46,619 bases of DNA from CAYMUR01 sp964393615 (GTDB lineage: Bacteria; Planctomycetota; Planctomycetia; Pirellulales; Pirellulaceae), in NCBI GenBank assembly GCA_964393615.1, contig CAYMUR010000033.1:1-46619 (forward strand), in the 5' to 3' direction. The notes beneath the pieces are model-generated. The model did not search any database and had not been told where the DNA came from. It saw nothing but the letters and a program-made list of their open reading frames with translations. A program made the position numbers and the translations under genes. Shown piece by piece: positions 9,593-18,872 of this stretch (its first letter is position 1; each line of letters begins with the position of its first letter).

Positions 9593-9928
9593 GTGCCCCA
9601 GCTGGGTCTGACGACACGCTTGTTTCTGTCAGCAGCCCAAGATTTCCAGAGTTCCGACAAGCATCGCACTTGGACGGTCGTTATGCGTCGCACCGATGGT
9701 GGTCTGTCTCGCTTCACACCCTACGATATTCACGATTGCATGCCAGAAGAAGACAGGTACAACAGTGGTTTCATTTCATGGTCCCACCGAGACACGTTCC
9801 AGCGCCACAACAAAATTTCTCTGATCTACAAACTGGATCTAAATTTAATCGGCAACACACGTGACGGCGTCCAGGTCGTCGTTAATGACCCTAGAGTGTT
9901 TGGAAGTGAAGACAAAGGGCCCGCTTGA
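9593..9928 (+). pseudogene. Orphan gene fragment of unrecognised family
   Basis: About 90 residues (from roughly 9660) have a convincing protein-like composition (RTWTVVMRRTDGGLSRF, YNSGFISWSHRDTF, KISLIYKLDL, DGVQVVVNDPRVFG), ending in a stop at 9928. No start with a ribosome site is present and the frame breaks to nonsense upstream, so it looks like the surviving C-terminal part of a longer gene. A neighbouring frame from 9493 overlaps it and is not better. The family is not recognised. The nearby remnants at 11.8 and 18-19 kb make decay more likely than a real small gene. Confidence 0.35.
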
Positions 9929-10263
9929 CATTTCCAGAAGATCGTCCCCTGGAACAATTCGAGAGAACAGTATCGACCGATCACCTTTCGGACAAAAAGC
10001 ACTAACAAACACAAATCTTTAAATAAATACTTGCCTCTGACCAAGTGAATCAGCAAACGAACCAATCAACAATGTACGGTTCGGTGGCGAAACAATTGGA
10101 ATTTCACAAGTTATTGACTCCACCAACTCGCTCATCTCGGCCGTATTGACAATTTTTCTGGAAAAGCGAATGACTCGAGTTGTTTCCAATAGCCAAGAAA
10201 ATTACCATAGGGGCCTTGTCCTGGGCGAATCATTTACAAGTTTAACGATTTACAAGGTTCCGC
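9929..10263. other. Intergenic region upstream of the MFS gene
   Basis: No coding signal and no structured RNA was recognised in these ~335 bases. They are AT-rich around 10000-10030 and probably carry the MFS gene promoter, but no convincing -35/-10 pair could be fixed. Confidence 0.4.
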
Positions 10264-11658
10264 ATGTCCCAAGCTTCTACCTCTCATGACTCTGGCTCTG
10301 ATACAGTAACTCAATCAGGCAAGATGTACACCATCCTCATCATTGCATTCCTGGGATGGATGTTCGCCGGATCACACATGGCGATCAACAGTATCACGTA
10401 TCATTCCGTTGCCACCTCACTTTTGCCGGATGGAAGTACCGCTGTTCCTCAATGGATCGGATTTCTTGTTGTCGCATTTCTACTCGGCGCAGCAGCTGGA
10501 GGATATGTCTTCGGTTGGGTGGGGGACCGATTTGGCCGTTCCAAGGCAATGGCTCTTAGCATCGCTTTTTACAGCATCTTTTCATTCGTCTCACTCTTGT
10601 CACCAAGAATCGAAATTTTCTGGCTATTACGGTTCCTCACCTGCATGGGAATCGGTGGGATGTGGCCAAATGGAATGGCGCTCTTGCAAGAAGCATGGCC
10701 CAATACCGCGAAACCTATCCTGGCCGGAATATTAGGAACCGCCGCCAACGTGGGCATCGCACTGTTTGCCTATCTCTGTATCCATAAGGATGTCAACCCA
10801 GATGACTGGCAATGGACTTACATGGCTGGCAGCACACCAATTTTTCTCGCGATTGCTTCCTGGTTCATTGTTCCAGAATCCCCAAAATGGCTTCAACAAC
10901 AGTCCGCATCAAATGCCGAAAGTGGACCGGACAAAGTAGGAATGGGTGAAGTGTTTTCACCCCCACACCTGAAACTAACTTTGATCGGTCTTATTCTCGC
11001 ATTCGTTCCCTTATTTGGCGGGTGGGGAGTTGCAAACTGGGCCAGTTACTGGGCAGCCGAAGCAGATGAAAAAGCCCGTCTTGCACAAGTTGCAGAGGAG
11101 CAGAACAGCGCAACCCAAGCAGAAGAAACACAAGCAGATGACGCCAATAGAGTGCCTAAAAAAACCACAACCAACAAGAAAGCTCAAACCTCTTTCAATC
11201 GGGCATGGACCGGCTCAATCAGCAGTCTACTGGGAGGTGCTTTGGCAATGTTTCTCGGCAGGAGAATCTGTTATGCGGTGCTGTGCGTCTGTGCATTTAC
11301 ATGTACTCAAATGCTCTATAGCTTGCCAAACCCGAATTCTGATGGATTTCAAATGTGGGTAAGCGCGCTCGGGTTCTTCAGTGGATTTTTCTTCGGTTGG
11401 TTACCACTCTGTCTACCCGAGATGTTTCCGACGCGTGTTCGGTCAACCGGTGGTGGGGTAAGTTTCAACTTTGGGAGAATTATCGTCGCCGCACTGATCC
11501 TATTGACAGCATTTGCCTTGAAGGAACAGTTTGAAGGTCGATACGACTTGGTAGGACGAGTCTGCGGTTTCATGTATTTGACCGGTATCGCCGCCGTACT
11601 ACTGATGCCACGATCTGACGAACGGAGCGTGATCTCCAAGCTGCTGTACTCAAAATGA
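10264..11658 (+). CDS. MFS transporter (sugar/acid porter type)
   Basis: A 464-residue inner membrane protein with about 12 hydrophobic segments. The family motif A between helices 2 and 3 is perfect (G-W-V-G-D-R-F-G-R-S-K, residues 84-94). A matching region at the end of the second half reads P-E-M-F-P-T-R-V-R-S-T-G-G-G. P-E-S-P-K-W-L at residues 204-210 is the usual mark of the sugar/metabolite:H+ symporter group at the end of helix 6. Unusual is a ~47-residue charged, Gln/Glu/Lys-rich insertion at residues 264-310, between the first helices of the second half. Substrate is unknown. Neighbouring amidohydrolase and glycosidase-like genes suggest a sugar acid or glycoside product. Confidence 0.88.
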   Translation: MSQASTSHDSGSDTVTQSGKMYTILIIAFLGWMFAGSHMAINSITYHSVATSLLPDGSTAVPQWIGFLVVAFLLGAAAGGYVFGWVGDRFGRSKAMALSIAFYSIFSFVSLLSPRIEIFWLLRFLTCMGIGGMWPNGMALLQEAWPNTAKPILAGILGTAANVGIALFAYLCIHKDVNPDDWQWTYMAGSTPIFLAIASWFIVPESPKWLQQQSASNAESGPDKVGMGEVFSPPHLKLTLIGLILAFVPLFGGWGVANWASYWAAEADEKARLAQVAEEQNSATQAEETQADDANRVPKKTTTNKKAQTSFNRAWTGSISSLLGGALAMFLGRRICYAVLCVCAFTCTQMLYSLPNPNSDGFQMWVSALGFFSGFFFGWLPLCLPEMFPTRVRSTGGGVSFNFGRIIVAALILLTAFALKEQFEGRYDLVGRVCGFMYLTGIAAVLLMPRSDERSVISKLLYSK

Positions 11659-11765
11659 CTCAAGTAAAATAACTCGAGCCCGTAACACTTGGCTGATGTC
11701 GCTGATGGCATTCTGGAAATCCGGACAAGGGCTTCGTCTACAGGTCACCGTCTCCTGCCAGTCAC

Positions 11766-12058
11766 GTGTTATCACCATTAAATCACTATGTGGTCCAGGA
11801 TTCTGGTTCGCCAGACTGGCCTCTCAGACAGGCGCGACACGGTCCATTCGCCGGAGAGATTTTCATCGCTAAATTGGATGAAAAGTACCAGCTGCTGGGG
11901 AAAATCATGAGCCTGGCCTACCTAGTGGGAGCCATCATCACCTGCATGTCCACCGCGAAATTCTCCTGTTCTCAAGGACGTCTAAATTCTGCGCCAATGC
12001 TGGCACATCGGATGAAATCCGATTAAAATTACACTCGTTGAATGGGCCGGGTATCTAG
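11766..12058 (+). pseudogene. Frameshifted remnant of a glycan-related protein
   Basis: Two neighbouring frames each look coding over different halves. Frame A from 11766 gives HYVVQDSGSPDWPL, then GEIFIAKLDEKYQLLGK, then MSLAYLVG (to ~11928). Frame B from 11930 gives SHHHLHVHREILLF, then FCANAGTSDEIRL, ending at the stop 12056-12058. Joined, they read as one continuous stretch with a His-rich strand and an N-A-G-T-x-D-E-I-R-L block that resembles propeller-type glycosidase repeats. Beyond frame A the residues turn to nonsense at exactly the point where frame B becomes sensible. There is no start signal. I read it as a decayed gene. A sequencing indel in an otherwise truncated gene is the alternative. 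Confidence 0.45.
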
Positions 12059-12143
12059 AGGCCTTCTGCAGCTACCAGCATTATTTCATGCTTGTTAAGC
12101 TCGACTAATCAGGACTGACTCTGTCACCCGCTTCCAGCCGTTT

Positions 12144-12149
12144 GAGGGA
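12144..12149 (+). promoter_or_regulatory. Shine-Dalgarno GAGGGA deciding a GTG start
   Basis: GAGGGA lies seven bases before the GTG at 12157 and overlaps the upstream TTG at 12142, which could not be served by it. Confidence 0.65.
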
Positions 12150-12156
12150 CCCAGCC

Positions 12157-13848
12157 GTGCCTACGATCGACCGCCGCAAATGGTTACAGGGAGTAACCGC
12201 CGCCACCGCCGCCCTCACCAGCCCGGCGTTTTCAGCTCCTCAACAGTCACCTCGTCGTCTATTGTTCAACTGGGATGGATCCATGATCCATTGCTTCGGA
12301 CGGGCCGCACTGGGAAACCCCGACGGACCACTGACAAAAGAGCAGTTCATTTCGCTGGCCTTTGAACCTCTTGCCGAACAATCGGTGGACACCGTATTGT
12401 TCAGCTTCGGCAATGGAAACATCGCTGAATATGAAAGTCGTGTGCTCGAATGGCCCGGCGAGGCGGACCGTTTTCAGTTTCCTGAATCGCGAACGTGGCA
12501 CGGTGGCATCGAGGTCGATCCGGCCGATCAATACAACAACCCCAAAGCGCTTGCCGATGCTGGCGGCAATCCTCCTCACCTGATTGTCGAAGAATGCCAG
12601 CGGCGAGGAATGCAGGCCTTTGTATCCTTTCGGATGAACGACTGTCACGACGGGCAGCATCCCCAAGGAACCATTCCCAATCCGGAACTGGCTACCTTCA
12701 AGCGACAAAATAGTGACTGGTTGATTGAGGATCTCGACTGGTGGACAGCACTGGATTTTTCACACCCCCGGGTACAAGCTTTAAAGCTCAAAGCAATTGA
12801 AGAATTTTTTGACCGCTGGGATTTTGATGGCATCGAACTGGATTGGCTACGGCACACGCTCTACTTTCCGCGCGGAACCGAAAAAGCGAATGCCCACCAC
12901 CTGAACCATTTCATGAAACAAATACGTCACTCGCTCAACCAACGTGCGAAAAAGCGAGGTCGCCCGATCCAGATCGCGGTACGAATTCCAGAACGTATCG
13001 ATTGGTGCCAGGCCGGTGGGTTTGATATTGGCAACTGGATTTCCGAAGACCTGATCGACCTGGTGATCCTCGGACAGGGGCTCACAAGCCTGCCTACGTT
13101 GGCTGAATTCCGGTCTTTGATGGGCGATCGCAAACTGCCCATCTATCCGTGCCTGACATCCATCGGGAACGGATATTTTTTACAGCCCGATGAGGTCATC
13201 CGCGGCAGTGCGGCAAACCTGTGGCACAATGGCGCTGACGGACTGTATCTCTTCAATTGGTTCTTTTATGGATCCTGGCGATCGGAACTGCTGGCGGAAA
13301 TTGCAACGCCCCAAAGCCTCAGCGGAAAAAACAAGCGTTATACATTGGTTCATCGCGTGTCCGCACCCAGCGGTCAACCGGGCGCCGATTACGTGCGCTA
13401 TAACAGCCAGAGTCGCTCAGCACCCGTGCCATTCTCACTCGATGTGAAGACAGAACCCCATACCGTGGAACTGGTGAGTAGCACAGATTTCCAGTCCGCT
13501 CTGACTCGCCCTCGACAAGTGAATCTTTGGCTGGAATTAGATTTTCTCAGCGATCAGGACGTGTTGTCGATCGCTTGCAATGGTCACGAACTCGAAATAC
13601 CTAACTCCCAAAATGGTCTTCGACAAAAGCTGTTGGGGCAATCCATGATGTTTCCCGCTGGACAAGGGGTTCTCGGCTTGCCTGCCGACAAACCGATTGA
13701 CAACACATTCATGGGAGTTGCTATCCCTGTTCCCATTGAGTATCTGGCACAAGGAACCAATCGCTGGACCTTCACTCTGAAACACCGCGGTCCCGGCTTT
13801 AACCACAACCTGCGGATCTCTCGTCTGGAATTGGAAACCCTGTATTGA
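12157..13848 (+). CDS. Tat-exported family 10-like glycoside hydrolase
   Basis: The GTG at 12157 is preferred over the TTG at 12142 because GAGGGA sits seven bases upstream. The N-terminus is a twin-arginine signal (T-I-D-R-R-K-W-L-Q-G-V then an Ala-rich stretch ending PAFSAPQ). The core is a TIM barrel of the GHL10/DUF4015-like group. The strand-4 motif W-D-F-D-G-I-E-L-D-W-L-R at about residues 222-233 holds the putative catalytic Asp/Glu, and the later strands read I-Q-I-A-V-R-I-P-E-R and G-L-Y-L-F-N-W. The last ~150 residues form a beta-sandwich. It probably cleaves glycosidic bonds outside the cytoplasm. The exact substrate is unknown. It converges with the DUF1501 gene, 17 bases apart. 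Confidence 0.75.
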   Translation: MPTIDRRKWLQGVTAATAALTSPAFSAPQQSPRRLLFNWDGSMIHCFGRAALGNPDGPLTKEQFISLAFEPLAEQSVDTVLFSFGNGNIAEYESRVLEWPGEADRFQFPESRTWHGGIEVDPADQYNNPKALADAGGNPPHLIVEECQRRGMQAFVSFRMNDCHDGQHPQGTIPNPELATFKRQNSDWLIEDLDWWTALDFSHPRVQALKLKAIEEFFDRWDFDGIELDWLRHTLYFPRGTEKANAHHLNHFMKQIRHSLNQRAKKRGRPIQIAVRIPERIDWCQAGGFDIGNWISEDLIDLVILGQGLTSLPTLAEFRSLMGDRKLPIYPCLTSIGNGYFLQPDEVIRGSAANLWHNGADGLYLFNWFFYGSWRSELLAEIATPQSLSGKNKRYTLVHRVSAPSGQPGADYVRYNSQSRSAPVPFSLDVKTEPHTVELVSSTDFQSALTRPRQVNLWLELDFLSDQDVLSIACNGHELEIPNSQNGLRQKLLGQSMMFPAGQGVLGLPADKPIDNTFMGVAIPVPIEYLAQGTNRWTFTLKHRGPGFNHNLRISRLELETLY

Positions 13849-13865
13849 CCGTACCAGGTTTGCTC

Positions 13866-15326
13866 TCAGCCGATGATTTCCTCAATCGTACGTCCGCCCA
13901 AATCAGTCAGACGTTTGAAACGGCCGCCATGGTAATAAGTCAGATCTATGTCACTAAGACCCATCAAGTGCAAAAGCGTGGCATGTAAGTCGTGCGTATG
14001 GTAGACATCTTCGACAGCTTTTTTGCCGAGTTCATCGGTATTACCAATGACCGTCCCCCCTTTCACACCACCACCCGCCAGCCAGCAAACCATTGCCTCC
14101 TTGTTGTGGTCACGCCCCGGATTGCTGCGGAAAAAGTTCATCGAATTGTCCGCCGTCCTGCCGAATTCGCCACACCAGACAATCAGCGTCTCGTCCAACA
14201 TACCGCGCTGACGCAAATCCTGAATTAAACCGGCAACGGGACGGTCAATTTCCACACCCCGTTTACGATGCTCAGCAGCAATGTTTTCGTGGGAATCCCA
14301 GCCATTACAATAGACCTGCAGGAAACGTACACCCCGTTCGATCATCCGTCGAGCCATCAAACACTTGCGGCCCATCGGCTGAGTGACCAATTTATCCAGG
14401 CCGTACAATTGCTGAGTCGCCGCAGTTTCCCGCGAGACATCCATCGCCTCCGGGACGGTATCCTGCATGCGAAAAGCTAATTCGTAATTGCGCATCCTGC
14501 CCAATAAATCCTGGTTCCGATCATTGGAAGACAGATAACGTTCGTTCAGACGATTAAGTAATCTCAGATTATCATGCTGCTGGCGACGACTGATCTCGTA
14601 GCCAGGTAAAAGGTCAACAATGGGTGGGCCAACCGGGTTCATCAACGTTCCTTGAGTTGCTGCCGGCAAATAGGCATTGGACCAGTTCATGGCGCCTCCA
14701 AACACGCCACCACGTTCGTCGGGAAAAACAACAAACGCAGGCAAGTTCTCATTTTCGCTTCCCAGCCCGTAAACGGCCCACGAACCAACCGACGGACTGC
14801 CGGGAATGGCCTCGCCAGTGTTCATGAAAAATGTGGCTGTCGTATGTGCTTCGACGCTAGTGTGCAACGAGCGCACGATTGCCATCTCATCGACACAACT
14901 GGCGAGTTGAGGAAAAATCTCCGACACCTCAATGCCAGCCTGACCGTGTCGGGAAAACTTAAAAGGACTGCCAACAAACAACCGTTTCTCATAACTCCCA
15001 TAAATGCGAGTCACGGGCTTACCATGTAAGCGGTTCAATGCGGGCTTTGGATCAAACGTATCCATCTGGCTGGGAGCACCCGCCATGAAGAGGAAAATGC
15101 ACGCTTTAGCACGTGGCACAAAGTGGGGTGACTTGGAAGCCAGTGGATTCACGCCCAGTTGGTCCGTAGCTGATAAGTGACCGTCTTTGCAGAGCGCATC
15201 GGTGAGCGCTATCGCTCCCAGGCCGGAACCAAAGCGATACAAAAAATCACGACGGCCCATTTCCCCTTCATCAAGCGGAGCCTTCCTGACAGTCCTATTG
15301 CAAAAATCAAATTCACCCTTTGCCAT
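13866..15326 (-). CDS. DUF1501 domain-containing protein
   Basis: The start at 15326 follows an AGGTGA ribosome site; the GTG codons just upstream are less likely. The N-terminus carries a twin-arginine motif (M-G-R-R-D-F-L-Y-R-F-G-S-G-L-G). Family blocks are all visible: F-L-F-M-A-G-A-P-S-Q-M-D-T-F-D-P-K near residue 80, the central C-N-G-W-D-S-H block, the W-C-G-E-F-G-R-T block and G-R-D-H-N-K-E near the end. The fold is an alkaline-phosphatase/sulfatase-like alpha/beta domain, and the family is a planctomycete trademark. Function is not established. It is almost always paired with a DUF1549/DUF1553 protein, as here (43 bases upstream on the same strand), and the pair probably acts in the periplasm on a shared substrate. 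Confidence 0.9.
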   Translation of the reverse strand: MAKGEFDFCNRTVRKAPLDEGEMGRRDFLYRFGSGLGAIALTDALCKDGHLSATDQLGVNPLASKSPHFVPRAKACIFLFMAGAPSQMDTFDPKPALNRLHGKPVTRIYGSYEKRLFVGSPFKFSRHGQAGIEVSEIFPQLASCVDEMAIVRSLHTSVEAHTTATFFMNTGEAIPGSPSVGSWAVYGLGSENENLPAFVVFPDERGGVFGGAMNWSNAYLPAATQGTLMNPVGPPIVDLLPGYEISRRQQHDNLRLLNRLNERYLSSNDRNQDLLGRMRNYELAFRMQDTVPEAMDVSRETAATQQLYGLDKLVTQPMGRKCLMARRMIERGVRFLQVYCNGWDSHENIAAEHRKRGVEIDRPVAGLIQDLRQRGMLDETLIVWCGEFGRTADNSMNFFRSNPGRDHNKEAMVCWLAGGGVKGGTVIGNTDELGKKAVEDVYHTHDLHATLLHLMGLSDIDLTYYHGGRFKRLTDLGGRTIEEIIG

Positions 15327-15368
15327 CACGATCACCTGTGTGAGTATCGAAACTGAGTGCAGTGCGAG

Positions 15369-17591
15369 CTAATCCAGAAAAATGAATTCGTTACTATTTA
15401 GAAGCACAAGGCATAAATCAGCCAATGTCCCATGAGGAACCTTTTCCCCAGACTCCGAGTCTCCAGGCTCAGAGAACTGACCCTCGCCGGTGATCGATTT
15501 CTCGAGAAACTCACGACAACTGGCCAACTCGTCGTCCGCCGGATAACGTTGAAAAGCAAGTTGAAACGCCCGTTGAATCTGTAGGGTCGCATCATCGCCA
15601 ACGTCCCTCACCAGGCGCTCCGCCAACGCCTCACTCTGGACGCGAAAGAAGCGGCTGTTAAAGAGGGCAAACACCTGAGGCGTGGCCGTAGTCACCTCGC
15701 GTACAGGGCAGCTTTCGTCAATATTGGGGCCATTGAAAACTTTAATGAAGGGCATTTGCAGCGAGCGAATTTGAAGCATGTAGATCGTGCGCCGCTCGCG
15801 ATCGGCCAGTGAAGATGGCTCCCACCACGTCGGCGCCCGTCGCATCAACTCGTCGTCAATTTCTGGAAAAAACGGCGGTCCTCCCAACTCCCGATTGAGA
15901 CGCCCGCTGACTGCCAGCACGGTATCGCGAAGGACTTCGGCCTCTAAACGAACTGCGTCTCGGACCCACAGCAGTTTATTTTGTGGATCGACTTCCTCAC
16001 AAATTCTCCGTTCGGGATGATTCATCGATTGGCGATACACCTGGGAAGTGAGAATGATGCGATGGATATGCTTAATACTCCAACCGCTTTCAATGAACTC
16101 CACTGCCAACCAATCGAGCAGATCCTGATGCTCAGTTTGACTGCCATTTTTTCCAAAATCACTGGACGTCGCCACCAATCCTTTGCCAAAGTGATATTGC
16201 CAGATGCGGTTGACCATCACGCGAGCGGTCAGTGGGTTTTCCGGACTGGCAATCCACTCAGCGAGCAACTTGCGTCGTGATCCCGAGACCCCTTTAAGGT
16301 CGATGGCTTCAAAAGTACCCGCAATGGCACTGGGAAAGCCCGGCTCGACAGCGTCTTCGCGCAACTCATAATTCCCTCCGGAAAGAATGTGTGTTGCTAC
16401 CGAATAACGCAGCTGAGAATCCTTGGCGGTATAGGCTTGGGCGGAAAAATAATCACCCAGGTTGGGATTCGCAAAACGAGCCGTCTGACGACGGATCAAT
16501 CGATACGTTTTGAGCTCCTCCGCAGTGAACAAGATTTCCTCATTCATCGCCGCACTTAACTCGGCATCGTTGACATCGAAAACCAGATCCTTGAGATCAC
16601 CACTGGCAGCCAATCGACGACGACCGCGCAATCGATCCTTGAAAGATGCCAGGGTTTCGTCTTGCCACTTTTTGCGTTGGTCTAACTTCTTGCTCCACTG
16701 ATCGCTTTGCTCACTCCACCGGGAGGGTTCCTGCGAGGGAACTTCGTATTGTCCAAACGGTAGTGAAACGACCGAAACCTGCAACGGCGCAAAAAAGGCC
16801 TCGATACGGTAATAGTCCCGTGTCGGCAAGGGATCGAACTTATGATCGTGACACCGGGCGCAACTCAGCGTTACTCCGAGAAAAACAGACCCCGTCACTC
16901 CTACAACATCATTGAGAAAGTCACGACGGTTGAGTTGCGGTGTGTCCCGCTCGACGGGAACCCATTGGTGTAAAAACGCCAGGCCGAGCTTGCCTTCTGT
17001 GCCGTATCTGGCATACGCATCCCCAGCAAGTTGCTCACGAATAAAACGGTCATAAGGCCGGTCTTGGTTAAACGCTCTCACCACGTAATCCCGATACCGC
17101 CACATATGCGGTCGCGTGTAATCGAGCGCGCCACCCCGCGTGTCGGCGTAACGAACCAAATCCAACCAATGTCGTCCCCAACGTTCTCCATAGGTCTGAT
17201 CCGCAAGCAAGTGATCGATCTGTGCACGATAAGCCGATTCGGACGGATCATCCAGAAACCGTTCCAACACCTTCGGTTCTGGGGGCAAACCCGTGAGCCC
17301 AAAAGTAATTCGCCGTAACCAGCTTCGCGGTGATGACGGGGGCGCCGACTGGAGACCTTTTTGATGAAGTCGCGCCTGTAAAAATGCATCTACAGAATGC
17401 AGTGATTGAGTCTCGTCTTGGCTAGGAATCGCTGGTCGCACAAGAGGAGTCCAAGGCCATTGGTCCGCTACCGTAGGCTGTGGAATCGACTCACTAGGGT
17501 CTTCACCATACGTATCACGCAACGACAAGACCTGCATGATCAGCAGGGCACCCACCACGTAGAAAGCAAAACGTATAATTTGCCACACCAT
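15369..17591 (-). CDS. DUF1549 and DUF1553 domain-containing protein
   Basis: The Met at 17591 starts a hydrophobic signal or anchor (VWQIIRFAFYVVGALLIMQVL) and has GAGGG nine bases upstream. A GTG at 17624 is an alternative. DUF1549 covers roughly residues 65-280 with the usual R-W-G-R-H-W-L-D-L-V-R-Y-A-D-T block and C-A-R-C-H-D-H-K-F-D-P, a CxxCH motif that could hold haem c or a metal. DUF1553 follows from ~430 to the end (N-P-L-T-A-R-V-M-V-N-R-I-W-Q-Y-H-F-G-K-G-L and L-L-D-W-L-A-V-E-F). The separate cytochrome-like PSCyt1 domain found at the front of many relatives is missing here. It forms a likely two-gene operon with the DUF1501 gene downstream. Confidence 0.9.
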   Translation of the reverse strand: MVWQIIRFAFYVVGALLIMQVLSLRDTYGEDPSESIPQPTVADQWPWTPLVRPAIPSQDETQSLHSVDAFLQARLHQKGLQSAPPSSPRSWLRRITFGLTGLPPEPKVLERFLDDPSESAYRAQIDHLLADQTYGERWGRHWLDLVRYADTRGGALDYTRPHMWRYRDYVVRAFNQDRPYDRFIREQLAGDAYARYGTEGKLGLAFLHQWVPVERDTPQLNRRDFLNDVVGVTGSVFLGVTLSCARCHDHKFDPLPTRDYYRIEAFFAPLQVSVVSLPFGQYEVPSQEPSRWSEQSDQWSKKLDQRKKWQDETLASFKDRLRGRRRLAASGDLKDLVFDVNDAELSAAMNEEILFTAEELKTYRLIRRQTARFANPNLGDYFSAQAYTAKDSQLRYSVATHILSGGNYELREDAVEPGFPSAIAGTFEAIDLKGVSGSRRKLLAEWIASPENPLTARVMVNRIWQYHFGKGLVATSSDFGKNGSQTEHQDLLDWLAVEFIESGWSIKHIHRIILTSQVYRQSMNHPERRICEEVDPQNKLLWVRDAVRLEAEVLRDTVLAVSGRLNRELGGPPFFPEIDDELMRRAPTWWEPSSLADRERRTIYMLQIRSLQMPFIKVFNGPNIDESCPVREVTTATPQVFALFNSRFFRVQSEALAERLVRDVGDDATLQIQRAFQLAFQRYPADDELASCREFLEKSITGEGQFSEPGDSESGEKVPHGTLADLCLVLLNSNEFIFLD

Positions 17592-17921
17592 CGGAAATCG
17601 CCCTCGACTGGATCTCGACAACACCCTACCTCGTCAAGCAACAGCTTTATTCTAACCGATTTGCGACGCTATTGTGAGCTGAAAACGGTCTCCCCAGTAC
17701 ATCCCAGGCTAAACTTTTTCCCCGTCAAACACGGCCCTCACTAGCAAAATCCGGCTTGACATTATTTCAGAGTGTGCCGAATGTGTCGTTCAACTTCAAC
17801 TCTGTCTTTCCAAACAGGGTGGATTGAAAAATATCGGTGTTGGCAATTACTGCGAAATTCCCTTTCCCTTAACAGCAGCCTTCTCTAAACAACGGCCACC
17901 AGCCTGATTGAAGCTCACTCC

Positions 17922-18772
17922 CTATTCAACGGTAGGACCATCACCAGCCAACGTGGTACGGTGCAATATGCGCTTGTACTTAGCACGATCCCACGGCCTG
18001 CCACGATGCGATTATCGTAGACGACGAGATCATTCGTAGACCATTGGTGGCGGTAGACAAACATTGACTGCGTCGTCCATTCTAACAACTCTTTCAATAA
18101 TGCCTGTCCCTCTTCGGTGGGCCACCCAATCACTCGGGTTGTATAGGAACCGACATAAAGCGATTTGTTTCCTGTCTCAGGAATCGTACGCACGAGAACC
18201 TGTTGAACGGGAGGCGTGTCGCGCAGAAAATCGTCAGGCATGATATTTTCTGCAATCTCTTTACGAGAGTGGGCCATGCTATGTTCCACGACCAGGTCTT
18301 CTATCTTCGCCTTCATCTCGGATGGCAAGGCAGCATAGGCGGCGCAGAGACTGGAAAATTCTGTCTCTCCGCCATCTGGTGGAACTACTTTTGCGTACAG
18401 TAACGAACCTCGCAACGGAACACGTCGAAACGACCCATCTGAACGCCACAACGTGTTAGCGACAGTATACAGGGATTTCGGATCATCTGGAGGAATGATC
18501 GCGCCGTTGTCATCCAGGTTAGAAATGATTCCGATAGGCCCTCCGTCACCTATGGGATCAGTCGGTATGGTCATTTCAAGAGGACTAAAGCGTTCGCTGA
18601 ACGCAACGTACTGTTCTGTGGTGATGTGCTGATCATGGAAGACAAATACACCATGCTCACAAAGTGCTTGACGAATTCTTGTAATGATTTCAGCGTCAAT
18701 CAGCGCAGCGATGTCCAGACTCCGCACCTCGGCAGCAATGTGTTATTCCAGCTTGTTGATCGTGACCGACAT
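17922..18772 (-). pseudogene. TauD/TfdA-family dioxygenase, inactivated by three lesions
   Basis: Read through, this is a full-length (~283 codon) Fe(II)/2-oxoglutarate dioxygenase. Three defects are visible. First, ATG at 18772 opens MSVTINKLE, then TAA at 18743-18745, then HIAAEVRSLDI in the same frame, so a C-to-T change probably turned CAA into a stop. Second, the iron-binding H-x-D reads W-R-S-D-G-S-F, with Arg for His. Third, after VVYDNR (near 18006-18010) the frame shifts. The other frame gives HRGRPWDRAKYKRILHRTT and AGDGPTVE, which is the expected end with the distal iron-binding His and the 2-oxoglutarate Arg, closing with TAG at 17922. The intact open stretch 17915-18727 lacks both His ligands. 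Confidence 0.8.
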
Positions 18773-18872
18773 CAACCGGTCGCCAGATCTAAGATTTTAA
18801 TATGGATGTGGCATTCTCGTTCTATCCATCTCCTCCCATTTAAAACTGGACCGATACAGCACACCGAGTACA

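Noticed and set aside
17915..18727. An intact 270-residue dioxygenase gene
   Set aside because: It lacks both iron-binding His positions, its end is read in the wrong frame and its start is an internal GTG (the V of A-E-V-R-S-L). The longer disrupted reading fits the family far better.
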